Assembly (NCBI GenBank): GCA_020831535.1
Contig: JAFIGF010000094.1
Location: forward strand, 1 to 33,740
DNA: 33,740 bases
From: Opitutales bacterium
GTDB taxonomy: Bacteria > Verrucomicrobiota > Verrucomicrobiia > Opitutales > T3Sed10-336
Reading direction: 5' to 3'
Part shown: positions 1 to 8,700 of the stretch, piece after piece
Position numbering within the stretch: the first letter of the stretch is position 1
How the letters are laid out: the number at the start of each line of letters is the position of its first letter
Translations under genes and position numbers: made by a program
The notes under the pieces: model-generated
What the model was told of the DNA's origin: nothing
The model's database searches: none
Seen by the model: only the letters and a program-made list of their open reading frames with translations

Positions 1-245
1 GAAGCCATTCCCGCCCGGCGGGCGGTCGCCTCGCTTTGGTCCCGCAACTCCGTTAAATCCTGCTCCAGCTCCCACAACATTGCCATACGGTCCTCAAACT
101 CCCCGATCTGCATTCGCAGCTCTCCCCATTTCGCACTTTCCTCCTGCAGACGGGAACGCGAGGTCAGGGCAAAAACCAAAGAACCCCCAGCCACCGGAAG
201 GGCCAACACTGTTAACCCGAAAAGAATTCGATTCTCACTTTCCAT
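1..245 (-). CDS. small membrane-anchored coiled-coil-like protein (partial, C-terminus outside window)
   Basis: The reading frame opens at an ATG (complement of 243-245) and stays open to the window edge, giving about 81 residues that start MESENRILFGLTVLALPVAG. A hydrophobic stretch at residues 8-26 looks like a membrane anchor. It is followed by a charged helical segment rich in E, Q, R and L that could be a coiled coil. A GGAAGG Shine-Dalgarno lies about 5 nt upstream of the ATG and supports this start. The gene is divergent from the aminotransferase at 358. I do not recognise a family. The pattern (one N-terminal membrane helix, then a coil) is common to many small envelope proteins, so no function is assigned. 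Confidence 0.6.
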   Translation of the reverse strand, partial: MESENRILFGLTVLALPVAGGSLVFALTSRSRLQEESAKWGELRMQIGEFEDRMAMLWELEQDLTELRDQSEATARRAGMA

Positions 246-357
246 ATTGCCTTCCAAAAAATACTTTTTTTAAATTCCCTGCAATCTGAATCTCCCTGCT
301 TTCCGGACGTTTCTATCCCGTCTTGACCCGACACCCCTTTTCCCGCCTACTTATCCC
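246..357. promoter_or_regulatory. divergent intergenic region with weak promoter candidate
   Basis: This 112-bp gap separates two divergent genes and must hold both promoters. On the + strand TTGACC (323-328) resembles a -35 box, but the best -10-like hexamer (TACTTA, 348-353) lies 19 nt further on and only 4 nt before the ATG at 358, so the match is poor. No Shine-Dalgarno precedes the ATG at 358. Confidence 0.2.
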
Positions 358-1569
358 ATGGCCGTCCCCCTTTTTACTCTAGCCCGACACAACCAACCGC
401 TCCGCGAAGAACTCCACCGCACCTTCGAAAAAGTCCTCGACAGCGGCATGTATATTCTAGGTAAGGAAGTCGCTGAATTCGAAGCCGAACTCGCCCACGC
501 CAACGGCCTTTCCCCAGACCAAGTCATTGGGGTTTCCTCCGGCACCGATGCCCTCTTACTGGCCCTCATGACCATGGATATAGGCCCCGGTGATGAGGTC
601 GTTTGCCCCTCCTTTAGCTTTTTTGCCACCGCCGGATGCATCGCCCGTGTCGGTGCCAAACCGGTTTTCGCAGATGTCTGTCCGGTCTGTTTCAACCTCG
701 ACCCAGACTCCTTCGCCGCCTCCCTTACCCCCCGCACTAAGGCCGTCATTCCCGTTCACCTTTTCGGTCAATGCGCCGAAATGGACCGAATTAATGAAAT
801 CGCCAAGGACCATGGGATCATGGTCCTCGAAGATGCTGCCCAGGCTCTTAGTGCCCGCTACCGCGGAAAACCCGCCGGTACCATGGGAGATTTCGGCGCC
901 TTCAGTTTCTTCCCCACCAAAAACCTCGGCGGCTTCGGGGACGGAGGAGCCTTGTTTGCCCACGACCCCGCCTTGGCCCACAAAGCCCGACTGATGCGGG
1001 TCCACGGTGGCCACCCTAAATACTACCATTCCATGATTGGTGGAAATTTCCGCCTTGATGCCCTGCAAGCGGCCCTGCTTCGCGTGAAATTGCCACACTT
1101 GGCAGATTTCTCCGCAGCCCGAGCCACCCACGCCAAAGGCTACCAGGACACCCTCCTCCCCAACGATCAGGTTTTTCTCCCTAGCGAAGGACAATGTCAC
1201 TGCCTCAAAGATCCCGCCTCCCCCAATCCAAACCCCTCGCCAAGAAAGCTCTGGCTCCCTCATGCCTACCAGCACAACGACTCTATCTGGAACCAATTCA
1301 CGATTCTTGTCGATGGCCCCGGAGCAGCTACCGGGGAAGCTCGGGACAGCTTGCAGAAACATTTGCGGGAGAACGGCGTCGGGGCCGAAATTTACTACCC
1401 GGTTCCCCTTCACCAACAAGAATGCTTCGCCTCCAGCGAGAAACCGGAACTCCCCATTGCCGATTCCCTCGCCGCCCGCTGCCTCAGCCTTCCCATCTTT
1501 CCCGAAATGACTCCGGACGAACGACACGAGGTCATCCAAACTCTCCTTTCCTGGTTACACCAAAAATGA
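358..1569 (+). CDS. DegT/DnrJ/EryC1/StrS-family PLP-dependent aminotransferase
   Basis: This 403-aa protein has the full fold-type-I layout of sugar aminotransferases that make amino-sugars for LPS, capsule or glycans. Visible motifs are SSGTDALLLAL (60-70, cofactor phosphate loop), the PSFSFFATA segment (84-92), LEDAAQA (157-163, Asp159 contacts the pyridine nitrogen) and SFFPTKNLGGFGDGG (183-197) with Lys188 as the expected Schiff-base lysine. The C-terminal region with the YYPVPLHQQECF segment is also typical. The family normally moves an amino group from glutamate to a keto-sugar nucleotide, but the substrate cannot be read from the sequence and no other sugar gene is in view. No Shine-Dalgarno is visible. 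A 124-aa membrane protein follows after 29 nt on the same strand, so the two may share a transcript. Confidence 0.93.
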   Translation: MAVPLFTLARHNQPLREELHRTFEKVLDSGMYILGKEVAEFEAELAHANGLSPDQVIGVSSGTDALLLALMTMDIGPGDEVVCPSFSFFATAGCIARVGAKPVFADVCPVCFNLDPDSFAASLTPRTKAVIPVHLFGQCAEMDRINEIAKDHGIMVLEDAAQALSARYRGKPAGTMGDFGAFSFFPTKNLGGFGDGGALFAHDPALAHKARLMRVHGGHPKYYHSMIGGNFRLDALQAALLRVKLPHLADFSAARATHAKGYQDTLLPNDQVFLPSEGQCHCLKDPASPNPNPSPRKLWLPHAYQHNDSIWNQFTILVDGPGAATGEARDSLQKHLRENGVGAEIYYPVPLHQQECFASSEKPELPIADSLAARCLSLPIFPEMTPDERHEVIQTLLSWLHQK

Positions 1570-1598
1570 ACTAATAAACGCCCCAACTCCCAAACCTT

Positions 1599-1973
1599 AT
1601 GAAACCTGCCGTCTATTTTTCTGGTGTTATCGTCGCCATCGTTCTGGCCCTCGTGGTCGTCATCCTTTTATTCCTTCGCAGTGGTCCCACCGGAAGTTCC
1701 CATGACCCCATGCCGGTGGTCCGCTACCTAAATGACCCTCCCCTTTCCCACCATGGCAACCGCTACACCCTCGAAGCGGTAATTCACCGACAACTCGATG
1801 CCCAGAACGATGTCGGTCGCTTAATTTCCGTTGAAGTCCCGCAGAATGACGTGCGCGTACCCCTACTAATCCCCCCCTCCCTAGACGATAGTCTCTACGT
1901 CGGCCAAAGGTACATCTTCGAAATCCACGTCCAAGAAGATCGACTCGTAGTGGAAAGCATGAAACGAAATTAA
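1599..1973 (+). CDS. small membrane-anchored hypothetical protein
   Basis: This is a 124-aa protein. Residues 5-27 form one strong hydrophobic segment (VYFSGVIVAIVLALVVVILL) that is probably an N-terminal signal anchor. About 95 hydrophilic residues follow, with alternating hydrophobic positions that suggest a small beta-rich domain outside the cytoplasm. There are no cysteines and no lipobox. It starts 29 nt after the aminotransferase on the same strand and is probably co-transcribed with it. I recognise no family and assign no function. The + strand is C-rich here, as in the neighbouring gene, which supports a real resident gene. Confidence 0.7.
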   Translation: MKPAVYFSGVIVAIVLALVVVILLFLRSGPTGSSHDPMPVVRYLNDPPLSHHGNRYTLEAVIHRQLDAQNDVGRLISVEVPQNDVRVPLLIPPSLDDSLYVGQRYIFEIHVQEDRLVVESMKRN

Positions 1974-2022
1974 CCTCTCTTTGAGAAAAGATACCCTTCA
2001 TCATCACATAACACAAAAGAAT

Positions 2023-2050
2023 TTTAAGATTCTAGGACTTAGTTATTGAC
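2023..2050 (+). repeat. RAYT-associated motif, copy A (upstream of transposase 1)
   Basis: A 28-bp stretch begins TTTAAGATTCT, continues AGGACTTAG and ends TTATTGAC. It aligns at about 25 of 28 positions with copy C on the - strand at 32961-32987, next to the second transposase. It also shares its ends with copy B at 3157-3190. Similarity stops after TTGAC in all three. It lies 29 nt before the transposase ATG, in the same orientation as the gene. It is probably a binding or cleavage site of the transposase, but this is inference. Confidence 0.5.
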
Positions 2051-2079
2051 CGGTGGTTGATTTTTGTTTTTTTTGGGGT

Positions 2080-3123
2080 ATGCAACGACGCAGATTACAT
2101 TTTACAGATTGTCCAGCGGTTTATCATGTGATGTCGCGGACAGTGAATGGAGAAAAGATTTTTGGAGAGAAGGAGAAAGCCGTTCTCGCCAAGATGTTAC
2201 ACCGGGTGGCGGCTTTTTCAGGGGTCAAGGTCTTGACCTACTGTATTATGGCCAACCACTTCCATATTCTGGTGGAAGTGCCCAGTGCGGAGGGGATTGA
2301 GCTGACCGATGAGGAGTTGGTGGAGCGGTATTGGCACCTGCACGGGGAGAACAATCATCTGCGCAAAACGCCTCGTTCGATAGCCTATGCGCCCAATTCG
2401 GTGGAACAGGTGCAGCGGACGCTGGAACAGGGGGGCAAGGAAGCGGAAGAGCTGCGGGAGGCCTTGCACAAGCGGATGCATAATCTGCCGGAGTTTGTGA
2501 AGACGTTCAAACAGCGGGTGAGCATCTGGTACAACAGTGAGTACCGGCGTTATGGTCCGTTGTGGAGTGAGAAGTTTAAGAGTGTCCTGGTGGAGGGTCG
2601 AGCGAATACCTTGAAGGTGGTGGCTGCCTACATTGATCTGAACCCGGTGCGAGCCGGATTGGTGGATGAGCCGGGGAAATATGCCTACAGCGGCTACGGG
2701 GAATCGGTGATGGCGGGGAAGCCAGTTAGTGATCTGGGCTATATTGTGAATGCGGTTGACAAGGATACGGGCAACGATGTGTTGCGATTTTATCGTATGC
2801 TGGTTTTGGGGCAGGGGCGAATGCCGCGAGAGGGCAAGGGGCACCTCGATAACCAGGACGTGCAGGAAGAGATTACACGCTTGCTCTGCGACCAGGCGGA
2901 AAGTGAAGGTGTTAGCCGCAGTCGGGAAAAGATATTTGCGTCTATAACCAAAGGGCAAGTCGTAGGTTCAGAGTCTTTCGTAGGGGGACTCTTGAAGGAA
3001 GCGAAGCAATGCCTTTCGCGCAAAGTCCGCCGCCCCAGCCTGACTTTCGAGACTCCCCTCCCCGGATTGTTTACGCCAAATTTCTTCCGGTTCAATAAAA
3101 CCAAGGTGCCAGAACAGGAATGA
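2080..3123 (+). CDS. REP-associated tyrosine transposase (RAYT, Y1_Tnp/IS200-like), copy 1
   Basis: A 347-aa single-strand DNA transposase of the Y1/HUH class. The N-terminal pattern CPAVYHVMSRTVNGE is typical. The HUH metal motif is HFH (60-62) within YCIMANHFHILVEVP. The catalytic tyrosine is most likely Tyr184 in VVAAYIDLNPVRAGLV. Such enzymes nick and rejoin hairpin-forming REP-like sequences. A GTG at 2053 is in frame, but I chose the ATG at 2080 because MQRRRLHFTD matches the usual family start and GGGG precedes it. The gene is complete and longer than plain IS200 TnpA, as RAYTs with a C-terminal extension are. Its coding strand is G-rich whereas the + strand around it is C-rich, a sign of recent insertion or inversion. 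A second copy lies at 33034-33740 on the other strand. Confidence 0.9.
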   Translation: MQRRRLHFTDCPAVYHVMSRTVNGEKIFGEKEKAVLAKMLHRVAAFSGVKVLTYCIMANHFHILVEVPSAEGIELTDEELVERYWHLHGENNHLRKTPRSIAYAPNSVEQVQRTLEQGGKEAEELREALHKRMHNLPEFVKTFKQRVSIWYNSEYRRYGPLWSEKFKSVLVEGRANTLKVVAAYIDLNPVRAGLVDEPGKYAYSGYGESVMAGKPVSDLGYIVNAVDKDTGNDVLRFYRMLVLGQGRMPREGKGHLDNQDVQEEITRLLCDQAESEGVSRSREKIFASITKGQVVGSESFVGGLLKEAKQCLSRKVRRPSLTFETPLPGLFTPNFFRFNKTKVPEQE

Positions 3124-3156
3124 GGAAAGGAGCTATTCTGGACATGAAAAGTCAAA

Positions 3157-3190
3157 TTAAGTTCTATTAACCTTTAACCTATTTATTGAC
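3157..3190 (+). repeat. RAYT-associated motif, copy B (downstream of transposase 1)
   Basis: It starts TTAAGTTCTA, identical over 10 bases to copy C, and ends TTATTGAC, identical over 8 bases to copy A. The middle (TTAACCTTTAACC) is different and longer. It lies 34 nt after the stop codon of the transposase, in the same orientation as the gene. With copy A it brackets the transposase as a direct repeat of about 30 bp, giving a possible element of about 1.17 kb (2023-3190). Confidence 0.4.
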
Positions 3191-3263
3191 GATTATTAAC
3201 AAAGTTAAAACGTCGTACTGCCCTCCGTTTGAGCCTGTAAAAGACTCTCTACTCCACCGCAGA

Positions 3264-3279
3264 AACCGCTTCAGCGGTT
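3264..3279. repeat. small perfect hairpin AACCGC-TTCA-GCGGTT
   Basis: A 6-bp perfect stem with a 4-nt loop lies in the gap between transposase 1 and aroB, which end towards each other. Neither strand has a clear T-run after it, so it is a weak terminator candidate. It could also be a remnant REP-like hairpin. Confidence 0.3.
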
Positions 3280-3316
3280 AGATTCCAGCGATCTTGCAAC
3301 CACCAAAGGAGCCACC

Positions 3317-3340
3317 GAAAAGGGCAAGCCGTACCTTTTC
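3317..3340 (+). terminator. possible terminator in the convergent gap before aroB
   Basis: GAAAAGG (3317-3323) pairs with CCTTTTC (3334-3340) across a 10-nt loop. On the + strand it is followed by a T-rich run (TTCATTTTATATTTTT). This would stop transcription coming from the transposase towards aroB. The stem is A/T-heavy, so the call is weak. Confidence 0.25.
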
Positions 3341-3371
3341 TTCATTTTATATTTTTGCCTTTGATGCGGGG

Positions 3372-4463
3372 CTAGCGCAAAGGAGTTTGAAACGCGTCCC
3401 AGAACCGGGCCAACTGGTCCGGAGTGAAACCGCCTTTGGTGTAGGCCTCGCCGATGGATTTCAAGAGGACGAGACGAAGCGAAGCCCCACGGTTTTTTTT
3501 GTCTTTACCCATGGCCTGAACCAAAACCTCGGTTGAGAGGGGCTCGCGCAGGGTTACCGGCAATTGGTATTTTTCTAAAAGGCCCCTGACCCGGTTCACC
3601 ATACTTTCTGGCAAAGCCCCGGTTTCCGCGGAAAACTTTGCCGCCATGTGCAAGCCGATAGCCACCGCCTCGCCGTGCAGGTAGGTTCCGTAGCCAGCCA
3701 CCTTCTCAATGGCATGGGCAAAGGTGTGCCCCAAATTCAACAGCGCCCGTCCACCCTCTGCCGCCGTTTCTTTTTCATCTTCGGCGACGACTCTGGCTTT
3801 GATCGCACAAGCTGCCTGAATCACTTCCAACAACTCCGCCGCCCCAGGCTGCAACGGAGGCAATTCCTCCAGCCTCTCGAACAGACTGGCCTCCGCCAAC
3901 ATCCCGGCTTTGATGACCTCCGCCATTCCGGCGGAAAATTCCCGCGGAGGCAGGGTTTCCAGAAAAAAGTTTCCGATCACCACCAGCCGGGGCTGGTGGA
4001 AGGCCCCGACCAGATTTTTGCCAGCCGAGGTATTGATTCCGGTTTTTCCCCCAACACTGCTGTCCACCATTGCCAGCAAGGTGGTCGGGATCTGAATAAA
4101 ATCGATCCCCCGCAACCAGGAAGCCGCCAGAAACCCTCCGAGATCACCGACAACCCCTCCCCCGACCACGACCAAACAACCGGTCCGGTCGATCCCTTCC
4201 TGCGCTAAAAAGTCCCAGCCCTTTTCCATCCAACCGAGGGACTTACTTCCCTCTCCCCCCGGAACCCGCAAAACAGGACCCAGCTGACCCAGAAATTCAC
4301 AGACCAAAGGATGTTTCTCCGCCACCGTCGCATCGATCACCGTCGCCACAGGACCCTCACGGTCCGCCAGAAACTCTTCGACCAACGGGTTGGCCGAAGC
4401 CACGTCATGAACAAAGCGAATAGGATAGGAACGGTCGGCCAAGGCCACGGAAAGAGATTTCAT
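3372..4463 (-). CDS. aroB: 3-dehydroquinate synthase
   Basis: A 363-aa enzyme of the shikimate pathway that converts DAHP to 3-dehydroquinate, using NAD+ and a divalent metal, in the cytoplasm. Length and motifs fit AroB throughout: VVGGGVVGDLGGF (99-111, nucleotide binding), IPTTLLAMVDSSVGGKTGIN (125-144), and metal ligands expected at Glu182 (GMAEVIKAG), His246 (LNLGHTFAHAIE) and His263 (YLHGEAVAIG). The start is the ATG at 4463; there is no good Shine-Dalgarno. It is the last gene of a five-gene run, 56 nt after the glycosylase gene, and ends convergently to transposase 1. Confidence 0.97.
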   Translation of the reverse strand: MKSLSVALADRSYPIRFVHDVASANPLVEEFLADREGPVATVIDATVAEKHPLVCEFLGQLGPVLRVPGGEGSKSLGWMEKGWDFLAQEGIDRTGCLVVVGGGVVGDLGGFLAASWLRGIDFIQIPTTLLAMVDSSVGGKTGINTSAGKNLVGAFHQPRLVVIGNFFLETLPPREFSAGMAEVIKAGMLAEASLFERLEELPPLQPGAAELLEVIQAACAIKARVVAEDEKETAAEGGRALLNLGHTFAHAIEKVAGYGTYLHGEAVAIGLHMAAKFSAETGALPESMVNRVRGLLEKYQLPVTLREPLSTEVLVQAMGKDKKNRGASLRLVLLKSIGEAYTKGGFTPDQLARFWDAFQTPLR

Positions 4464-4519
4464 TTTTTAAAATCTGCCAAACTTCCCCGCTGGCGGAAAG
4501 CACAAAGCAGGAAAACTTT

Positions 4520-5326
4520 TCACCGCTGCCAGGCCGGGGACCAACAAGTAGTGCGTCCGCCAATCGTTTCCCGGCGGAGGGGCTTGCCGGTTTGCGGACA
4601 AAAACCACCATCGCGCCACCGGTGCGGAAAAAGCCAATCTTCCGGCGGATCCTCATGGGTTTGACCAATCACCTCCACCGCCCAACGGCTGACCGCCACC
4701 ATTTCAGCAAACAAACGCTTTTGCCGAACCACCCCCAGAGCCCCAACGGGGGTCGAGGGACGAATGCGGGCCCGCCACAGAATTTCGTCAGCCATCCAGT
4801 TACCAATGCCGGGGAAAAGGTCCTGCTTCAGAAGCAACGCTTTTATCGGTGCCTGACGTCCTTTCCCAATAAATTTTCTAAACAAGGTTAAATCAAAATC
4901 CGGCTCGTGCGGTTGGGGACCGGTTATCCTCCACCAGGAAGGCATCCCCTCACCCTGATGCCACCAGACCCGTCCAAACTGTCTATAGTCCTGAAATCCT
5001 AAAACCATGCCGTCGGCCAGATAGAGAGACAGATGTTCGTAACGGTCTTCCTTACGCAGAAGATCGGATTCCCGCCGAACCACCAGCCGTCCGGTCATGC
5101 CAAGATGAATCCCCAGAGAGCCTCCCCCTTCGGTGAGAAAACGCATTTTCTTCCCAAAAGTTTCCGCAACCCGCAAAGAGTCACCGGTCAACCCCTTCCG
5201 CAACGCGGCAATATCGGTATCACAAAAATCGCGGGCATGGTCGTGGGTCTCAACCCGTTCAATAGTCTTTCCCAAACCGCCTTTCCACTGGCGGCTGTGA
5301 TACAAAACTTCAGCCAACTCCGGCAC
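4520..5326 (-). CDS. Fpg/Nei-family DNA glycosylase with degenerate (zincless) finger
   Basis: A 268-aa base-excision repair enzyme that removes oxidised bases and nicks the abasic site. Catalytic Pro2 and Glu3 are present (MPELAEV), as is the conserved lysine in FGKKMRF (58-63). The helix-two-turn-helix is clear at 162-182 (KALLLKQDLFPGIGNWMADE). The C-terminal finger keeps the hairpin arginine (GGRTT, Arg258), but only one of the four zinc cysteines remains: CPQT (243-246) stands where CxxC is expected, and the last pair reads S and W (CWSPAWQ). That suggests a zincless finger, as known from NEIL1 and some eukaryotic and viral relatives. Whether it prefers 8-oxoguanine (Fpg) or oxidised pyrimidines (Nei) cannot be told, so I give no symbol. 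It begins 15 nt after the Fe-S carrier gene. Confidence 0.9.
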   Translation of the reverse strand: MPELAEVLYHSRQWKGGLGKTIERVETHDHARDFCDTDIAALRKGLTGDSLRVAETFGKKMRFLTEGGGSLGIHLGMTGRLVVRRESDLLRKEDRYEHLSLYLADGMVLGFQDYRQFGRVWWHQGEGMPSWWRITGPQPHEPDFDLTLFRKFIGKGRQAPIKALLLKQDLFPGIGNWMADEILWRARIRPSTPVGALGVVRQKRLFAEMVAVSRWAVEVIGQTHEDPPEDWLFPHRWRDGGFCPQTGKPLRRETIGGRTTCWSPAWQR

Positions 5327-5341
5327 AACAGGAATCCGGGT

Positions 5342-5704
5342 TTACAAAGAAAAACTTTCCCCACAAGAGCAACTGGCCTTGGCATTGGGATTGGAGAACT
5401 TAAACCCTCCGGCTACCAACTTTTGCGAATAATCCAAAACCGTTCCCTTCAAATAAAGCGCACTTTTGCGATCTACCAAAACCTCAACATCACCCTTCCG
5501 CACCAAAAAATCCCCGTTTTTCGGCTCGGCCACAAACTTCATTTTATAGGACAAGCCATTGCACCCGCCACCGGTAATAGCAACCCTGAGATAGGACGCG
5601 TCAGACTCACGGGCGATGAGGTCGGCAACCTTTACCTCCGCTTCAGGCGTAAGCTTCAGCAGACGTTCATCCGCTTCCCGGGGTTGATTTACAGTTTCTG
5701 GCAT
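5342..5704 (-). CDS. A-type iron-sulfur cluster carrier (IscA/ErpA/HesB family)
   Basis: A 120-aa protein with the HesB/IscA fold that carries Fe-S clusters to target enzymes. The three ligand cysteines are in place: Cys48 in GGGCNGLSY, and Cys112 and Cys114 in CSCGESF at the C-terminus. About 15 extra residues precede the usual family start. The frame is open up to 5797, inside the RND gene, but the ATG at 5704 is preferred: it has GAGGGT just upstream and gives the usual size. It lies 61 nt after the RND permease and 15 nt before the glycosylase, in one run. No isc or suf partners are in the window, so ErpA, IscA and SufA cannot be told apart. Confidence 0.92.
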   Translation of the reverse strand: MPETVNQPREADERLLKLTPEAEVKVADLIARESDASYLRVAITGGGCNGLSYKMKFVAEPKNGDFLVRKGDVEVLVDRKSALYLKGTVLDYSQKLVAGGFKFSNPNAKASCSCGESFSL

Positions 5705-5765
5705 ACCCTCAACATAAAGCACTTCACCTCTTGCGGGCAAGAGCCGAGAGAACTTTTCCTTTTTC

Positions 5766-8700
5766 TCAGGCCTTTTCCGACGAAGGCAAGGCCTCACGGT
5801 GAAAAAGGGTGTACACCACCGGGATCACCAACAATGTGATCATCGCCGAACTGATCAGCCCGCCGACCACCACCCGGGCCAACGGAGCTTGCGCCTCCGC
5901 CCCCTCGCCGATTCCAATGGCCAGAGGCATAAGAGCAAACACCGTGGTGAAGGTCGTCATCAAAATCGGTCTCAACCGCCGACGACTCGCCTCACGAATG
6001 GCCGCATCGACAGTTTTTCCGTCAATCATTCGCAAACGCGTAGCCTGATCCACAATCAGAATGGCATTATTCACCACAATCCCCCCCAGCATGATGAGCC
6101 CGATAAACGAATTCACATTCAAGGTAGAGCCCGTCACAAAAAGGGCCAGAATCGCCCCGATCATCGCCAAAGGGACGGTGAACATGACAATGACCGGATC
6201 ACGCAACGACTCATACAAGCACGCCATTACCATATAAACCAACAGCAAGGACAGCAGCAGACTGATCATCAATTCCCGAAAAGCCTGCTGCTGTTCCTCA
6301 AAATCGCCCCGTAAAATGAAATCATGGTTCGGCGGAGTGGCAATCCCCGCCAGGGCTTCTTGAACGTCTAAGGCAACCGAGCCCATATCGCGACCCTCCG
6401 TATTGATAGCAATCGCCACCACCCGCTGTTGATCCCGGCGCTCAATCTGGGTAGGCCCGGGCTCTACCCGAAAAGAAACCATACTACGCAAAGCCACCGC
6501 CTCCTCGGCCCCATTGCGGATGGTCAGGTCGAGCAAATCCTCTACCTCCATTCGGTCGGCATCCCGCAAACGAACCCGCACATCGGTTTCATCCCCGGTG
6601 CCATCACGAAACGTTGTCGCCACCGTACCACTAACCGCCGTGCGCAATGCCTCCGCAACCTGCCGAACGGTAAAACCAAAATCAGCCGCCCGGTCACGAT
6701 CAATATCAATCAATTGCCGCGGAACCCCGGCCTCCCGACTTGCCCGGGCGTCAGTCACCCCGGGAATATCCTCTACCGCAGCAACCGCCTGAGCGGCCAA
6801 CGCATCAAGCGTATCCAAATCGAACCCGCGAACCTCCAGCGACAACTGAGCTCCATCGTCCCCGCCGATACCCAAGCGACGAAAAACAAACAATCCCCCA
6901 CCCGCACGAACCGTTATCCGGGCTCCGGCAATATCTTGCAAACGATTACGCAAATCCGCGGCGATCTCCTCGGAAGAGCGGGACCTTTGGGTCTGAGGCA
7001 CCAAGTACATACGGATATTGCCCGTGGCCCCTGCCGTCGGACGCCAACTCGAGGCCCCCATGTCCACCAGATGATTTTCGGCCTCCGGTACCGCTGGAAT
7101 AACAATATCCTCAACCTGACGCATGAATTCTTCCAATACCTCCACCCGGGTGCCCCCGGCTAATTCCACGTTCACCCGAACCTCCCCTTCATCACTCTCC
7201 GGCATAAACTCGGTTCCCAGCGTGGGTACCAGCGATACACTCGCTGCCATCAAGGCCGCAGCTCCAACCAAGGTGAGCATGCGATTAGCTAAAACGACTT
7301 CCAGAACCTTCCGGTACTGACGTTCGATCTTTTCGTAAACCGCCAATAATGCCTTAACCAATGAACTGTCCGCTTGATCCTCCTCTTTCTTCGGCAAGCG
7401 CGAGGCCAGCATGGGCATCAGCGTAAGGGCCACGACCAAGGAACAGAATAAGGCAAAACCAATCACCACCGCCAACTGCCGGAAGAGAATACCAGTCACC
7501 CCCTCAAGATAAATCAGCGGTAGAAAAATAGCCAAGGTGGTCAGCGTGCTGGCAATAATCGCCGCCGCGACTTCGGAAGTTCCCCCGACCGCCGCCTCTT
7601 TTCGACGATGCCCATTCTCCCGCCAACGGAAAATATTCTCCAACACCACAATAGCACTGTCCACCATCATTCCGACTCCCAAGGCAAGACCTCCAAGAGT
7701 CATCAAGTTCAACGTATACCCCCCGAAGTAGATCAAAGTAAAGGTCCCGATCAAGGAGATGGGAATAGCCAGCGTAATGACCAGGGTACTACGAAAATTA
7801 CGCAAAAAGAAAAACAGCGACACAGCCGCCAGTATCCCACCAAACAAAATGGCTCTACTTACATTGTCGATACTCCGTTGAATAAAGGTCGAGGAATCAT
7901 AAATCGGCACCAAATTGATTTGCCCGAAATCCTGGTTAATCCGCTCGGCTTCAGCAAGAACTGCCCTCGCCACATCAACCGTATTCGTCCCTGACTGCCG
8001 CCGAATCGCCATTCGCACTCCCGGCTCCCCGTTGATACGGACAATCCTGCTGATTTCCTCATGGGTATCCTCCACCACCCCAATATCACGAAGTCTTATG
8101 GTCCCCGACTCCCGGCGCACAATCACCGTATTCTCAATTTCATCCAGGGACTGCCATAGGCCGGGCGTGCGCAAGGCGATTTTCAAACGCCCCTCTTCAA
8201 TCTCCCCCGCAGGCACCACCACATTGGCGTCCCGCAGACGATTGGTGATTTCGCTGAGAGACAAGTTCAAGGCATTGACCCGATCAAGGTCCAACTCCAC
8301 CCGGATCTCCGGCTGCAAACCACCCCAGGTATCCACGGCCGCCACCCCGGCCACCCGCTCCAAACGGTTTTGTACCTGATTGTCCAACAACCGGCGAAGC
8401 GACAAAGGATCGAGATTCGACCCAACCCCAAGAATAACCACGGGCGCTTGGCTGGGATCAAATTTTCGCAGACGGGGCCGGTCAACCTCATCCGGCAAAC
8501 GATTGATTACCCGGTCCAGACTGTCGCGAACATCATTCGAAGCTTCATCCAGATTGGTTCCCCAGACAAAGGAAATCGTCACCTGACTGTTTCCCTCGGT
8601 CGAGTTGGAAACCATCTCTTCCACTCCCGGAACCCTCGCCACCGCTTCTTCGATGACTCTCGTAACCAACTCTTCCACTTCCTCCGGACTGGCGTCCTCA

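Noticed and set aside
556..1539. 327-codon frame antisense to the aminotransferase
   Set aside because: A shadow of strongly biased codon use in the real gene, which has all family motifs.
2053..2079. GTG start adding nine residues to transposase 1
   Set aside because: The added residues (VDFCFFWG) do not fit the family start, while the ATG at 2080 gives MQRRRLHFTD.
5705..5797. Upstream in-frame start for the Fe-S carrier inside the RND gene
   Set aside because: It would add a 31-residue basic stretch not seen in the family; the ATG at 5704 has GAGGGT just upstream.
5033..5839. 268-codon + strand frame across the glycosylase and Fe-S carrier genes
   Set aside because: It spans two convincing genes on the other strand and has a low-complexity, proline- and arginine-rich translation without domains.
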